NCBI GenBank assembly: GCA_030434245.1
Contig: JAUISX010000006.1
Span: forward strand, 168,647 to 232,646
DNA length: 64,000 nt
DNA from: Porphyromonadaceae bacterium W3.11
GTDB lineage: Bacteria > Bacteroidota > Bacteroidia > Bacteroidales > Porphyromonadaceae
Direction of reading: 5' to 3'
Of this stretch, positions 27,212-36,099 are shown in pieces (positions within the stretch are counted from its first letter, which is position 1; each line of letters starts with the position of its first letter). The notes below the pieces were generated by a model. That model did not search any database and was not told the DNA's origin. It was given only the letters and a program-made list of their open reading frames with translations. Both the position numbers and the translations under genes were made by a program.

Positions 27212-27315
27212 TTTAACTCTTAATCATGAATTGCCAATAAAGATACCCATTTTATGCGAGGTTTTCTTGATTTAACACAGCCTTTTTCTTGCATTTATTA
27301 TAGACTTTCTCTTTT

Positions 27316-27323
27316 TTTATTCT
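27316..27323. repeat. Target-site duplication, left copy
   Basis: TTTATTCT directly abuts the left end of the insertion element and is repeated exactly at 28761-28768. Confidence 0.88.
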
Positions 27324-27399
27324 GATACTGTCCCCAAAAAGTGTGTAAGTCCCAAGAATGTTATCTTTGAAAAGTTAAAAACAAAAGATAAACAAGAAG

Positions 27400-28557
27400 A
27401 TGAGACTTACACAAATGCAATTTAAGGAAATTCTATCAAACGTGATGACAGAGCCAAATGGAGTTGGTCGTTTAATGGAGTTAATCATCGAAATAGCGAT
27501 GCAAGGGGAGAGGGAACTGTATAAAGAAGATAGTGGCGATGTGAGCAATGGATACCGCCCCCGTCGCATCTTTGCGAGTGGTAATATGCTAGAATTACGA
27601 GTACCCCGAACTCGACAGCAGGGCTTCATGCCCTTGATTTTAGGCGTTCTCAAAGATCAAGAGAAAGAGATGGGAGAACTAGCAGGTTATCTATATAGCT
27701 GCGGTAATACGATGGAGGATATCTCTGGAGTATTCGAGTGTTTGTATGGTAAACGTTATAGTACGAGTCAAATCAATCGTCTCTCCTTATCGACCCAAGA
27801 AGCAGTAGAAGAGTGGCGTCAAAGACGTCTACCGAGGACTTTAGAGGCACTTGTTATCGATGCTACATATCTTCCTGTACGGAGAGGAGAAAGTGTGAGC
27901 AAGGAGGCATTTTTTGTAGTGATGAGTTTAGATAGCGAAGGACGTCGAGACATCGTGGGTGTCTATAATAATCCAACAGAGGGAAGCGGCATCTGGGGCG
28001 AGTTTTTTGAGGATCTAAAAAGCCGAGGACTCGAAGAGGTAGGACTAATCATTTCAGACGGGTTGAATAACATTGAAGAGGTTGCACGTGAGCACTTTAC
28101 AGAAGTGGAAGTCCAGCTCTGCACGGTGCATCTACAGCGAGAAATAACTCGAAAGATACGCCCTCGAGATAAGTCAGCCATCGCAAGTGATCTACAGGAG
28201 GTCTTTAGTAAAGACGGCTCAAGAAGCTCACCTTTAGATGGCCTAGAGAGCTTTAAAAACTTTGCGTTCAGATGGCGTAAGAGCTATCCTTTTCTCACAA
28301 AAATAGCTAACGGTCAGAGGATAGAGTATTACTTCACATACCTAAAATACGACGTCAGTGTTCGCAAGTACATTCATAGTACTAACTGGATAGAACGCTT
28401 CAATAGACAGGTAAAGAAAGGGGCTCGATATAAATGTGCATTACCTAGCGTAGAATCCGCTCTACACTTGATAGGTAGTATTGCAATCAATGCAAACTAT
28501 CTGAAGAAAAGAATAGGAGATCTAACTCTTGGACTTAGGAAGAACAATGAAAAGTAA
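27400..28557 (+). CDS. IS256-family (Mutator-type) transposase
   Basis: A 385-residue DDE transposase. The catalytic residues are in VIDATYLPVRRGE (first Asp), LIISDGLNNIEEV (second Asp) and the C-terminal STNWIERFNRQVKKG (Glu). CTVHLQREITRKI between the second Asp and the Glu is the C-x2-H element of the Mutator superfamily. NGYRPRRIFASG near the N-terminus and VPRTRQQGF belong to the DNA-binding part. Length is near the family norm and there is no frameshift, so the enzyme could be active. About 76 bp separate the left IS end from the ATG. Confidence 0.95.
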   Translation: MRLTQMQFKEILSNVMTEPNGVGRLMELIIEIAMQGERELYKEDSGDVSNGYRPRRIFASGNMLELRVPRTRQQGFMPLILGVLKDQEKEMGELAGYLYSCGNTMEDISGVFECLYGKRYSTSQINRLSLSTQEAVEEWRQRRLPRTLEALVIDATYLPVRRGESVSKEAFFVVMSLDSEGRRDIVGVYNNPTEGSGIWGEFFEDLKSRGLEEVGLIISDGLNNIEEVAREHFTEVEVQLCTVHLQREITRKIRPRDKSAIASDLQEVFSKDGSRSSPLDGLESFKNFAFRWRKSYPFLTKIANGQRIEYYFTYLKYDVSVRKYIHSTNWIERFNRQVKKGARYKCALPSVESALHLIGSIAINANYLKKRIGDLTLGLRKNNEK

Positions 28558-28611
28558 ATAACAACAATGTGCTTTATTTTCCAACACAAAGATATCAACC
28601 TAAAAGAATAC

Positions 28612-28650
28612 GGCAAGGCGGTGTCTCCGCGGTGCTACGACAGCCTTGCC
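28612..28650 (+). other. Hairpin in the 3' untranslated part of the IS
   Basis: GGCAAGGC (28612-28619) pairs with GCCTTGCC (28643-28650), with an inner TGTC/GACA stem after a two-base bulge. It lies 55 bp after the transposase stop and 110 bp before the right IS end. It has no long T run, so its role (termination, insulation or transposition control) is open. Confidence 0.55.
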
Positions 28651-28760
28651 TTAATTCTTTATTGGTCTATCTTTAATGTTTATGGAAAACAAAGCGAAAA
28701 AATATGTAGGTTTGCTTTTCAGAGACGCATTCTGCCGTACACACTTTTGGGGACACTACC

Positions 28761-28768
28761 TTTATTCT
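28761..28768. repeat. Target-site duplication, right copy
   Basis: TTTATTCT immediately after the right IS end, identical to 27316-27323. Confidence 0.88.
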
Positions 28769-28823
28769 AGATACTACCGCTAAAAACACGTGATAAATTT
28801 GTATGTGTTATGATTAAGGTAAA

Positions 28824-28861
28824 AAAGTCCCCACTGACAGTAATCTATCAGTGGGGACTTT
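28824..28861 (-). terminator. Terminator of the pyruvate:ferredoxin oxidoreductase gene
   Basis: Stem AAAGTCCCCACTGA (28824-28837) with 28848-28861, 10-nt loop; on the minus strand a run of six Ts follows. It lies about 50 bp after the stop of the large minus-strand gene. Confidence 0.9.
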
Positions 28862-28911
28862 CATAAATATATTTGAACTAAATCAAATCAACAATCGTTG
28901 TCTGAATCAAA

Positions 28912-31900
28912 TTAGTCCTCTTTCTGAGTTGCTTCAAAATCATCTGTCTCATATACAGCATTAGCAAGACGCTTGTACTTTCTGTAACGATGTTGAGCAT
29001 CTTTCTTCGCTGCAGAGAATAACTCGTCAGCTTGTTTTGGGAACTGCTTGTGTAGTGAGTTATAGCGGACCTCACCTAGTAAGAAACCATAGAACTTATC
29101 CCAGTCTGGCTCTTTAGAGTCAAGTTGGAATGGATTCTTTCCAGCCTCTTCTAGACGTGGGTCATGACGCCATAATTGCCAGTAACCACACTCTACAGCA
29201 TTTTTCTCTTCTTGCTGAGACTTACCCATACCTGCCTTCAGACCATGCTCAATACATGGAGAGTAAGCAATGACTAGTGATGGTCCATCGTAGTCTTCTG
29301 CCTCACGAATAGCCTTCAATGTCTGAGCATGATTTGCACCCATTGCTACCTGTGCTACATATACGTAACCGTATGAAGATGCAATTAGACCTAGGTCTTT
29401 CTTGCGAACACGCTTACCTGATGCAGCAAACTTAGCGATAGCACCTGTTGGGGTACTCTTAGAGCTCTGACCTCCTGTATTAGAATAAACCTCAGTATCA
29501 AGAACTAAGATATTGATATTCTCACCTGAAGCAAGAACGTGGTCAAGTCCACCGAAACCGATGTCATAAGCCCATCCGTCACCACCGATGATCCATTGAG
29601 ATCTTTTTACGAAGAAGCTAGAAAGAGCTGCTAGTTCCTTGCCCATGTGGCTTGTCTGGTTCTTAAGTAGAGGCTTGATCTTATCAGCAAGTTCACGACT
29701 CTTATCTGAATCGTCCTTGAACTCATACCACTGCTTAAGTAGCTCAATATCGATAGGAGCTTCACCTTCACCATTGATGATATCAGCTACCAAACGACTT
29801 AGACGTTCGCGAATCTTCTGAGTTGCAAGGTACATACCTAGTCCAAATTCAGCGTTATCCTCGAATAGTGAGTTAGCCCATGCTGGACCTTGTCCCAAGT
29901 CATTAGTGGTGTATGCTGATGTTGGAGATGATGCTGAATAGATAGATGAACATCCTGTAGCATTAGCAATCATCTGACGTGTACCGAATAGCTGTGTTAG
30001 TAACTTAACGTATGGAGTCTCACCACATCCAGCACATGCACCACTAAATTCAAATAGAGGCTGAGCGAACTGAGAGTTCTTAACGTTAGATTTAACGTCT
30101 ACTAGGTGAGCCTTATTGCTAACTTCCTTAACTGAGAATTCCCATAGAGGAGCTTGGTCAAGTTGAGATGAAATTTCTTTCATTTCAAGAGCCTTACCAT
30201 TCTTATTACCTGGACATACGTCAGCACAGTTACCACAACCAAGACAGTCAAGTACATCTACCTGGATATGGAATTTATGACCATCCATACCCTTACCAAT
30301 TGCCTTAAGAGTATGATATCCATTAGGAGCAGCCTGAACTTCCTCTTCGTTTAATAGGAATGGACGAATAGTAGCGTGTGGACAAACGTACGCACACTGG
30401 TTACACTGAATACAATTCTCAGCATACCACTCTGGAACATAAGCTGCTACACCACGCTTTTCTGATGCAGATGTACCTGCTGGCCATGTTCCATCTTCGT
30501 AGTTATTGAATGCAGATACAGGAAGAGAGTCTCCCTCGCGTGCGTTAATAACGCGTACTACATCTCTAACAAAAGCAGTGTCATCATCGTGAGAATCCAC
30601 TGGATCTGGGTCTAGTGTAGCCCATTCTGGCTTAACTGGTACCTCGATGATCATTTCACCACCCTTATCAACAGCTTGGAAGTTAAGATTTACAACTTGC
30701 TCACCCTTCTTTCCATAGCTCTTCACGATGAACTTCTTCATCTGATCAACAGCTTGGTCATAAGGAATAACGCCAGAAATCTTGAAGAATGCTGACTGGA
30801 GGATAGTGTTAGTACGATTACCAAGACCAATCTCATGAGCAATCTTAGTAGCATTGATCATGTAGAACTTGATATCATTCTTAGCAAAATAGGTCTTAAC
30901 GCGATTTGGAAGGTGCTCCTCAATCTGATCAATATCCCAAATAGAGTTTAATAAGAATGTACCACCCTTACGTAGCCCCTTAGTGATGTCATACAAGCGT
31001 AAGTACGCTGGTTGGTGACATGCTAGGAAGTGAGGACGGTTCACGTAATATGTAGAACGAATAGGAGAGTCTCCAAAACGTAAGTGACTACATGTAAAAC
31101 CACCAGACTTCTTAGAGTCATACTGGAAGTATGCTTGGCAGTACTTGTCGGTACTTCCACCAATAATCTTAATAGAGTTCTTATTAGCACCTACAGTACC
31201 GTCAGATCCCATACCATAGAATTTACACTCGTATGCGTCAGTCTTAACCTCAGGATCAGCAGCTTGTGGTAGTGATGTGAATGTTACATCATCAACGATA
31301 CCAATAGTGAAGTTATTCTTAGGCATCTTCATGCTAAGATTTTCATAAACGGCAACGATCTGTGCAGGTGTGGTATCCTTGCTTGAAAGACCATAACGTC
31401 CACCAACGATCTCAGGAGCATTTTCCTGACCGTAGTAGCATGCCTTTACATCTAAATATAGAGGCTCACCATAAGCACCTGGCTCCTTAGTTCTATCAAG
31501 TACTGCAATACGCTTAACAGTCTTAGGCATTGCACTTAGGAAGTGCTTAGCAGAGAATGGGCGATATAAGTGTACTGATAGTAATCCTACCTTCTTACCA
31601 TCTTCTGCGTAGGTGTCGATTACCTCACGGATAGTCTCTGTAACAGAGCCCATAGCGATGATAACATGCTCAGCATCTTCAGCACCATAGTAATCAAATA
31701 GCTTGTACTGACGGCCAGTAACTGCATAGATCTCATCTAAGTAGCTCTGAACTACTTCAGGAACGCTCTCATAGAATGGATTAGAAGCTTCGCGAGCTTG
31801 GAAGTAAACGTCATCGTTCTGTGCAGTACCGCGAGTAACAGGAGCATCAGGACTAAGAGCACGTTTGCGGAAGTTAGTAAGAGCTTCCATATCAATCAAT

Positions 31901-32484
31901 GGACGAAGGCTATCTTCTTCCATCAATTCTACCTTCTGTATTTCGTGAGAAGTACGGAAACCGTCAAAGAAGTGAATGAATGGGACACGAGTCTTAATAG
32001 ATGCAAGGTGAGCAACTGCAGCAATGTCCATTACTTCTTGTACTGAGCCACTTGCTAGTTGAGCAAAACCAGTAGAGCGAGTGGACATAACGTCTTGGTG
32101 ATCACCAAAGATAGATAGTGAGTGTGCTGCAATGGCACGAGCAGATACGTGGAATACTGTTGGAAGAAGTTCACCAGCAATCTTATACATGTTAGGGACC
32201 ATGAGAAGTAGCCCTTGTGAAGCTGTGAATGTGCTTGTTAGTGCACCAGCCTGAAGAGAACCGTGAACAGCACCTGCTGCACCAGCCTCACTCTGCATCT
32301 CTTGAACCTTTACGGTTTCTCCAAAGATGTTTTGTCTTCCTTGAGCTGACCATTCATCTACCAACTCAGCCATTGTAGATGATGGGGTGATTGGATAAAT
32401 CGCTGCGACTTCACTGAACATATATGCTATATGAGCAGCCGCATAGTTACCATCACACGTGATAAATTTTTTTTCTTTTTTCAT
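28912..32484 (-). CDS. nifJ: Pyruvate:ferredoxin (flavodoxin) oxidoreductase
   Basis: Single-chain PFOR of 1190 residues that oxidises pyruvate to acetyl-CoA and CO2 with reduction of ferredoxin. Domain I (YPITPSSTMAELVDEW, thiamine side) and domain II lead to the two-cluster ferredoxin domain: CIQCNQCAYVCP (about residues 689-700) and CLGCGNCADVCPG (about 745-757). The C-terminal thiamine-binding domain holds the proximal cluster Cys in CAGCGETPY (about 813) and GDGWAYDIGFGGLDHVLASG. It marks fermentative anaerobic metabolism. It stands 42 bp after the AAA ATPase gene on the same strand. Confidence 0.96.
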   Translation of the reverse strand: MKKEKKFITCDGNYAAAHIAYMFSEVAAIYPITPSSTMAELVDEWSAQGRQNIFGETVKVQEMQSEAGAAGAVHGSLQAGALTSTFTASQGLLLMVPNMYKIAGELLPTVFHVSARAIAAHSLSIFGDHQDVMSTRSTGFAQLASGSVQEVMDIAAVAHLASIKTRVPFIHFFDGFRTSHEIQKVELMEEDSLRPLIDMEALTNFRKRALSPDAPVTRGTAQNDDVYFQAREASNPFYESVPEVVQSYLDEIYAVTGRQYKLFDYYGAEDAEHVIIAMGSVTETIREVIDTYAEDGKKVGLLSVHLYRPFSAKHFLSAMPKTVKRIAVLDRTKEPGAYGEPLYLDVKACYYGQENAPEIVGGRYGLSSKDTTPAQIVAVYENLSMKMPKNNFTIGIVDDVTFTSLPQAADPEVKTDAYECKFYGMGSDGTVGANKNSIKIIGGSTDKYCQAYFQYDSKKSGGFTCSHLRFGDSPIRSTYYVNRPHFLACHQPAYLRLYDITKGLRKGGTFLLNSIWDIDQIEEHLPNRVKTYFAKNDIKFYMINATKIAHEIGLGNRTNTILQSAFFKISGVIPYDQAVDQMKKFIVKSYGKKGEQVVNLNFQAVDKGGEMIIEVPVKPEWATLDPDPVDSHDDDTAFVRDVVRVINAREGDSLPVSAFNNYEDGTWPAGTSASEKRGVAAYVPEWYAENCIQCNQCAYVCPHATIRPFLLNEEEVQAAPNGYHTLKAIGKGMDGHKFHIQVDVLDCLGCGNCADVCPGNKNGKALEMKEISSQLDQAPLWEFSVKEVSNKAHLVDVKSNVKNSQFAQPLFEFSGACAGCGETPYVKLLTQLFGTRQMIANATGCSSIYSASSPTSAYTTNDLGQGPAWANSLFEDNAEFGLGMYLATQKIRERLSRLVADIINGEGEAPIDIELLKQWYEFKDDSDKSRELADKIKPLLKNQTSHMGKELAALSSFFVKRSQWIIGGDGWAYDIGFGGLDHVLASGENINILVLDTEVYSNTGGQSSKSTPTGAIAKFAASGKRVRKKDLGLIASSYGYVYVAQVAMGANHAQTLKAIREAEDYDGPSLVIAYSPCIEHGLKAGMGKSQQEEKNAVECGYWQLWRHDPRLEEAGKNPFQLDSKEPDWDKFYGFLLGEVRYNSLHKQFPKQADELFSAAKKDAQHRYRKYKRLANAVYETDDFEATQKED

Positions 32485-32526
32485 TTTAAATGTAAAAGCG
32501 GTTATTTATAGGGTTTATTATTTGTT

Positions 32527-33711
32527 TTAATATAAAAATCCGAAGAGCCACAATGGTATCTGCTTATCCTTTCCAATCACCATATTTTCAATAATATGAA
32601 TAATATCGGTGGTCGATTTTCTTCTAGGCAAGTCAGCACTTCGAAGTTTGTATTTTCCATTTACGATAAAGTCCACACCTGTGCCTTCTGGATGACTCAC
32701 GGAGTATCCTGCATTCTCTAGCTGAGAAATTAAGAATACCTTACGAATCATTTCCGGAGATTGCTGGTATGGATACATTGCAGAAGCGATGTTAGTGTCA
32801 TTGATGTACACTCTATCGGGTTTTTTAGGGTATTCATACCCTTCTTTGTACTCCATCCTAATGAGTTGAGCATCTGATAGGTGCTTGAGGTAGTTCATTA
32901 CCGTTGCACGACTTGTTCCGATTTCGTTACTCAATAACGTTACGTTAGCTACTGCCTTAGGCTGTACAGCAATAAGGTACAGTAGTTTTCGTAGTTTATG
33001 AAGGTAGGTGGGCTCAATTTGTCTAATATATACCATATCTACCTCCAATAGAATATTAAGATTTTTCACAAGAGTCTCTCCATATAGAGTGGCATCCATG
33101 TACGGTGGGTAGTATCCCACTTTAATGTACTTCTTGAAGTCCTCTATTGGATGTATTTGCTCCAATATCTTAGAGGATATACTCACGTGATCATTTATGA
33201 TTTCTTCGAGTGTATATGCCTTAAAGTTTAACTTGTGATGAAAGTTGAGATACTCTCTGAATGAAAAGCCGTGAAGATCATATACTTTCATCAGACTCTT
33301 AAGGGCTGGATAGTCACTTTCCATATTCATCACAGACGAAGCTGTGAAGATGATCTGCAGGTTAGGCATCTCATGGTAACACCTTAGGAGCTCATTCTCC
33401 CAATCAGGGTATTTAAAGATCTGGTCTAAGATGAGTAGCTTGCCACCTTGTTGGTAAAAGTTTGAAGCAAATTCGAAGAGTGTGCTTGTGGCAAAGTAGA
33501 AGTGATTGAGGTTCACATACATACAAGACTGCGTGTCATGACCATACTTTTCTCGAGCATATTCCAGCAGGAACGTTGTTTTGCCAATCCCACGAGTACC
33601 CCTAATGCATATCAAACGTGCTGTGGAATCAATTTCATCATACACAGTTCGTCTTATGGTCTCTTGAGTTTGTTCAAGTAATCGTTGATAAGCTCTTACA
33701 AATTCGTTCAT
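32527..33711 (-). CDS. AAA_14/DUF4143-type ATP-binding protein
   Basis: A 394-residue P-loop ATPase of a family abundant in Bacteroidota. Walker A is GTRGIGKTT (residues 38-46). The Walker B region reads LLILDQIFKYPDWE (about 92-105): the usual DE is DQ, with Gln97 in the place of the catalytic Glu. A winged-helix-like part (LLSNEIGTSRATVMNYLKHL) and the C-terminal DUF4143 region end in IPLWLFGFLY, the typical tail of these proteins. Function is unknown; no toxin or antitoxin partner is beside it. A full promoter lies at 33876-33907. Confidence 0.82.
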   Translation of the reverse strand: MNEFVRAYQRLLEQTQETIRRTVYDEIDSTARLICIRGTRGIGKTTFLLEYAREKYGHDTQSCMYVNLNHFYFATSTLFEFASNFYQQGGKLLILDQIFKYPDWENELLRCYHEMPNLQIIFTASSVMNMESDYPALKSLMKVYDLHGFSFREYLNFHHKLNFKAYTLEEIINDHVSISSKILEQIHPIEDFKKYIKVGYYPPYMDATLYGETLVKNLNILLEVDMVYIRQIEPTYLHKLRKLLYLIAVQPKAVANVTLLSNEIGTSRATVMNYLKHLSDAQLIRMEYKEGYEYPKKPDRVYINDTNIASAMYPYQQSPEMIRKVFLISQLENAGYSVSHPEGTGVDFIVNGKYKLRSADLPRRKSTTDIIHIIENMVIGKDKQIPLWLFGFLY

Positions 33712-33875
33712 ATAAAAAGTATTTACAGCATCCTCCTCCCGTTAATCACAGTAGAATTCGCCGCATATGTAACACAATCTTATTCTCAAACGTTACCTAG
33801 ACTAATACCTTAATAACATACCAAGGTATGATTTATCCCCTTTTTTGTGTTTGTCAGTTGTAACTAATTCGGACA

Positions 33876-33907
33876 CAAATGTACTCAAAAATATTATGAT
33901 TTGCAAA
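33876..33907 (-). promoter_or_regulatory. Promoter for the AAA ATPase gene
   Basis: On the minus strand: TTTG (33907-33904), 20 nt, TACATTTG (33883-33876). A full match to the Bacteroidota consensus, giving a leader of about 160 nt. Confidence 0.7.
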
Positions 33908-34217
33908 CTCCGCTTTGCACAAATAGGGTGTTTTGCGGATGTGATAAATGTAAGATGTAATGAATTGAAAGGAATTAATTATTATGCTGACAAAGCGACG
34001 TCCAAAATAGCTCATAGTATAGCTATTTGTGAAGAAAAATGATGAATTATAATCACTACCCAAATGGCGTTTTTAGTATTGTATGGTGTAGATAACTATG
34101 CTGGGCAGCACCGTAAACGTTGCATTCTGATTATATGTAAGGGCGATGAGCACTTGCATTTGTTGAAGTAAAGTGATTTAAACGATTTGAAATAAAAAAG
34201 GTTTTTAAGGTGTTAAA

Positions 34218-34303
34218 AATCTTCCTATAGGAAAAGGAAATCCTTCTCATATCAAAAAAATATTTTTCTTATGTGAAGCATTTCTCTTTCATATAACCAA
34301 AAT
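34218..34303 (+). repeat. Dispersed 86-bp intergenic element, copy B
   Basis: Same orientation and length as copy A with 11 differences, five of them clustered just after CTATAGGAAAA. The core CTTCTCATATC and the right arm are largely kept. It is 380 bp before phoH. Confidence 0.85.
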
Positions 34304-34682
34304 TTTATCTGTTTTGAGGCGTCAAAAAAAGGTTCTTGAAAATTTTTTATTGGGGAGAAACATCTTATCCTAGGTTTGTGCTTTAAAATATTCGTAGCTA
34401 ATAATCCACACCATTACACGGCTAGTATTAGCCTATTTATATCGTGCTGAATTATAGGGTTATAGAAAACTTATGGGAGCTTAAATATTTATCGAGGTTT
34501 TCGCTTGCTTTTTTTCGTTTGTGCTAATAAATTAGAGTTATAACTGATAACTCGTAATGTTATTATAATATAATGCTGATAAATTCATTCAAGAAAAATA
34601 GTGATAATTAGAAACATTGGGGTATATTTGTTGTTGCTAAGATTGCGAACAGTGACTAATAAAAACTAATAATAATTAAGCT

Positions 34683-36053
34683 ATGGCAAAGAAAAATTAT
34701 GTCCTAGACACTAATGTGATTCTTCATGATCATAAGTGTATAAAGAATTTTCAGGACAATAATGTATATATACCAATAACTGTATTAGAGGAAGTTGATA
34801 AATTCAAAAAGGGTTTTGATCAGATCAACTTTAATGCTAGAGCATTTGGCAGATTGCTAGATGATAGCATTAAGGAAGCTGAAATAGATTCAGATCAGAA
34901 TAAGAGTGGTGAAAATGGCGTTTCTATACAGGATAATGGCCTCCTAATCAATGCTGATGGAGGGAAAGTTTTTATCCTAACAAATGGTCAGCATCATAGC
35001 AGAGTTAATGAGACCTTCAATACTCAGATTAACGATCACCGCATACTCTCTGCAGCCCTAACGCTATCGGAGACTTCGGATCTTCCTACGATACTTGTGT
35101 CCAAAGATGTTAATCTTAGGATTAAGGCCATCTCTTTAGGTCTAAAGTCTGAGGATTATACGACTGACCAAGTGAAGAATGTAGAGGATATTTTCTCTAC
35201 CAATTATCACGAGGTGGAAGTCTCTGATTCGAGCATTATTGATCGTCTATATACTTCGAAGCAAGAGGGGATACCTATTACAGAGGTGACTCTTCCATTC
35301 ACACCTATGCCTAATCAGACATTTGTTCTTAAGAGTACTCAGAGTGCCGCTCTCGTGAGAATAGATAATGATATCGAAAGGATCAGAACTATTGAGAAGC
35401 GTACACTGATGGGTATCACTCCCCGCAATGCTGAGCAGACTATGGCATTTGACTTATTGATGGATCCGTCTCTATCGTTAATCGCGATTACGGGTACAGC
35501 TGGTACGGGTAAAACGCTCTTAGCATTAGCTGCTGCTCTTGCTCTCCAAGATGATTTCCAGCAGATTATTTTGGCTAGGCCTATTGTTTCGCTTGCCAAT
35601 AAGGATATCGGCTTTTTACCTGGTGATTATAAGCAAAAGGTAATGCCATACATGCAGCCTTTATTTGATAATCTTAATGTGATTAAATCCCAATTTGCAC
35701 CAAATTCTAGCCAAATTAGGATGATAGAGGACATGCAGCAGAATGAACAGCTTGCTATCGAAGCACTAGCATATATTAGAGGTAGGAGCTTGGCTAATGT
35801 TTTTTGTATCATAGATGAAGCACAAAATCTTACCCCTCAAGAGATAAAGACTATTATTACACGAGCTGGAGAAAATACTCGTATGATCTTTACAGGCGAC
35901 GTTCATCAAATAGACTCTCCTTATTTAGATAGTCGAAGTAATGGTCTTGCATATATGATTGAGAAGATGAGAGGTCAGCAATTTTTTGGTCATGTTAATT
36001 TACTTCAGGGAGAGCGTTCTCACCTCAGTGATGTTGCTGCCAAATTGCTTTAA
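34683..36053 (+). CDS. PhoH family protein with N-terminal PIN domain
   Basis: A 456-residue fusion of a PIN ribonuclease domain and a PhoH ATPase (PhoH2/YlaK type). The PIN part begins YVLDTNVILHD with Asp9 as first acidic ligand, and further acidic residues in ILVSKDVNLRIKA. The PhoH part has Walker A GTAGTGKTLLALAAA at about 270-284, ARPIVSLANKDIGFLPGD, Walker B CIIDEAQNLTPQEIKTII and FTGDVHQID. PhoH2 proteins are thought to unwind and cut RNA in an ATP-dependent way. It is 46 bp before the carboxyltransferase gene. Confidence 0.9.
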   Translation: MAKKNYVLDTNVILHDHKCIKNFQDNNVYIPITVLEEVDKFKKGFDQINFNARAFGRLLDDSIKEAEIDSDQNKSGENGVSIQDNGLLINADGGKVFILTNGQHHSRVNETFNTQINDHRILSAALTLSETSDLPTILVSKDVNLRIKAISLGLKSEDYTTDQVKNVEDIFSTNYHEVEVSDSSIIDRLYTSKQEGIPITEVTLPFTPMPNQTFVLKSTQSAALVRIDNDIERIRTIEKRTLMGITPRNAEQTMAFDLLMDPSLSLIAITGTAGTGKTLLALAAALALQDDFQQIILARPIVSLANKDIGFLPGDYKQKVMPYMQPLFDNLNVIKSQFAPNSSQIRMIEDMQQNEQLAIEALAYIRGRSLANVFCIIDEAQNLTPQEIKTIITRAGENTRMIFTGDVHQIDSPYLDSRSNGLAYMIEKMRGQQFFGHVNLLQGERSHLSDVAAKLL

Positions 36054-36099
36054 TGCTATAAAATATAAAATATAATAATCAAAAGAAAAACGGGAATTT

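Larger units (their letters stand above)
27324..28760 (+). mobile_element. Complete IS256-family insertion sequence, 1437 bp
   Basis: Left end GATACTGTCCCCAAAAAGTG and reverse-complemented right end GGTAGTGTCCCCAAAAGTGT form ~26-bp imperfect inverted repeats (three mismatches and a 1-nt gap) that resemble IS256-type ends (GATA...GT...TGTGTAA). Both sides are flanked by the 8-bp direct repeat TTTATTCT, the duplication size used by IS256 relatives. One full-length transposase gene lies inside. The element sits between cdd and the pyruvate:ferredoxin oxidoreductase gene, in a spacer, so no gene is broken. Confidence 0.9.
33712..34682. other. 971-bp divergent spacer between the AAA ATPase gene and phoH
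   Basis: Very AT-rich. It holds the ATPase promoter (33876-33907) and copy B of the dispersed element (34218-34303). Short open frames near 33.85-34.06 kb on both strands have no family features and look random. Nothing else is assignable. Confidence 0.6.

Noticed and set aside
28567..28770. 67-codon plus-strand frame at the right end of the IS
   Set aside because: It runs across the IS end into flanking DNA, overlaps the hairpin and has no protein-family pattern.
33845..34063. Overlapping ~65-70-codon frames on both strands upstream of phoH
   Set aside because: They overlap the ATPase promoter and have biased, low-complexity composition typical of AT-rich spacers.
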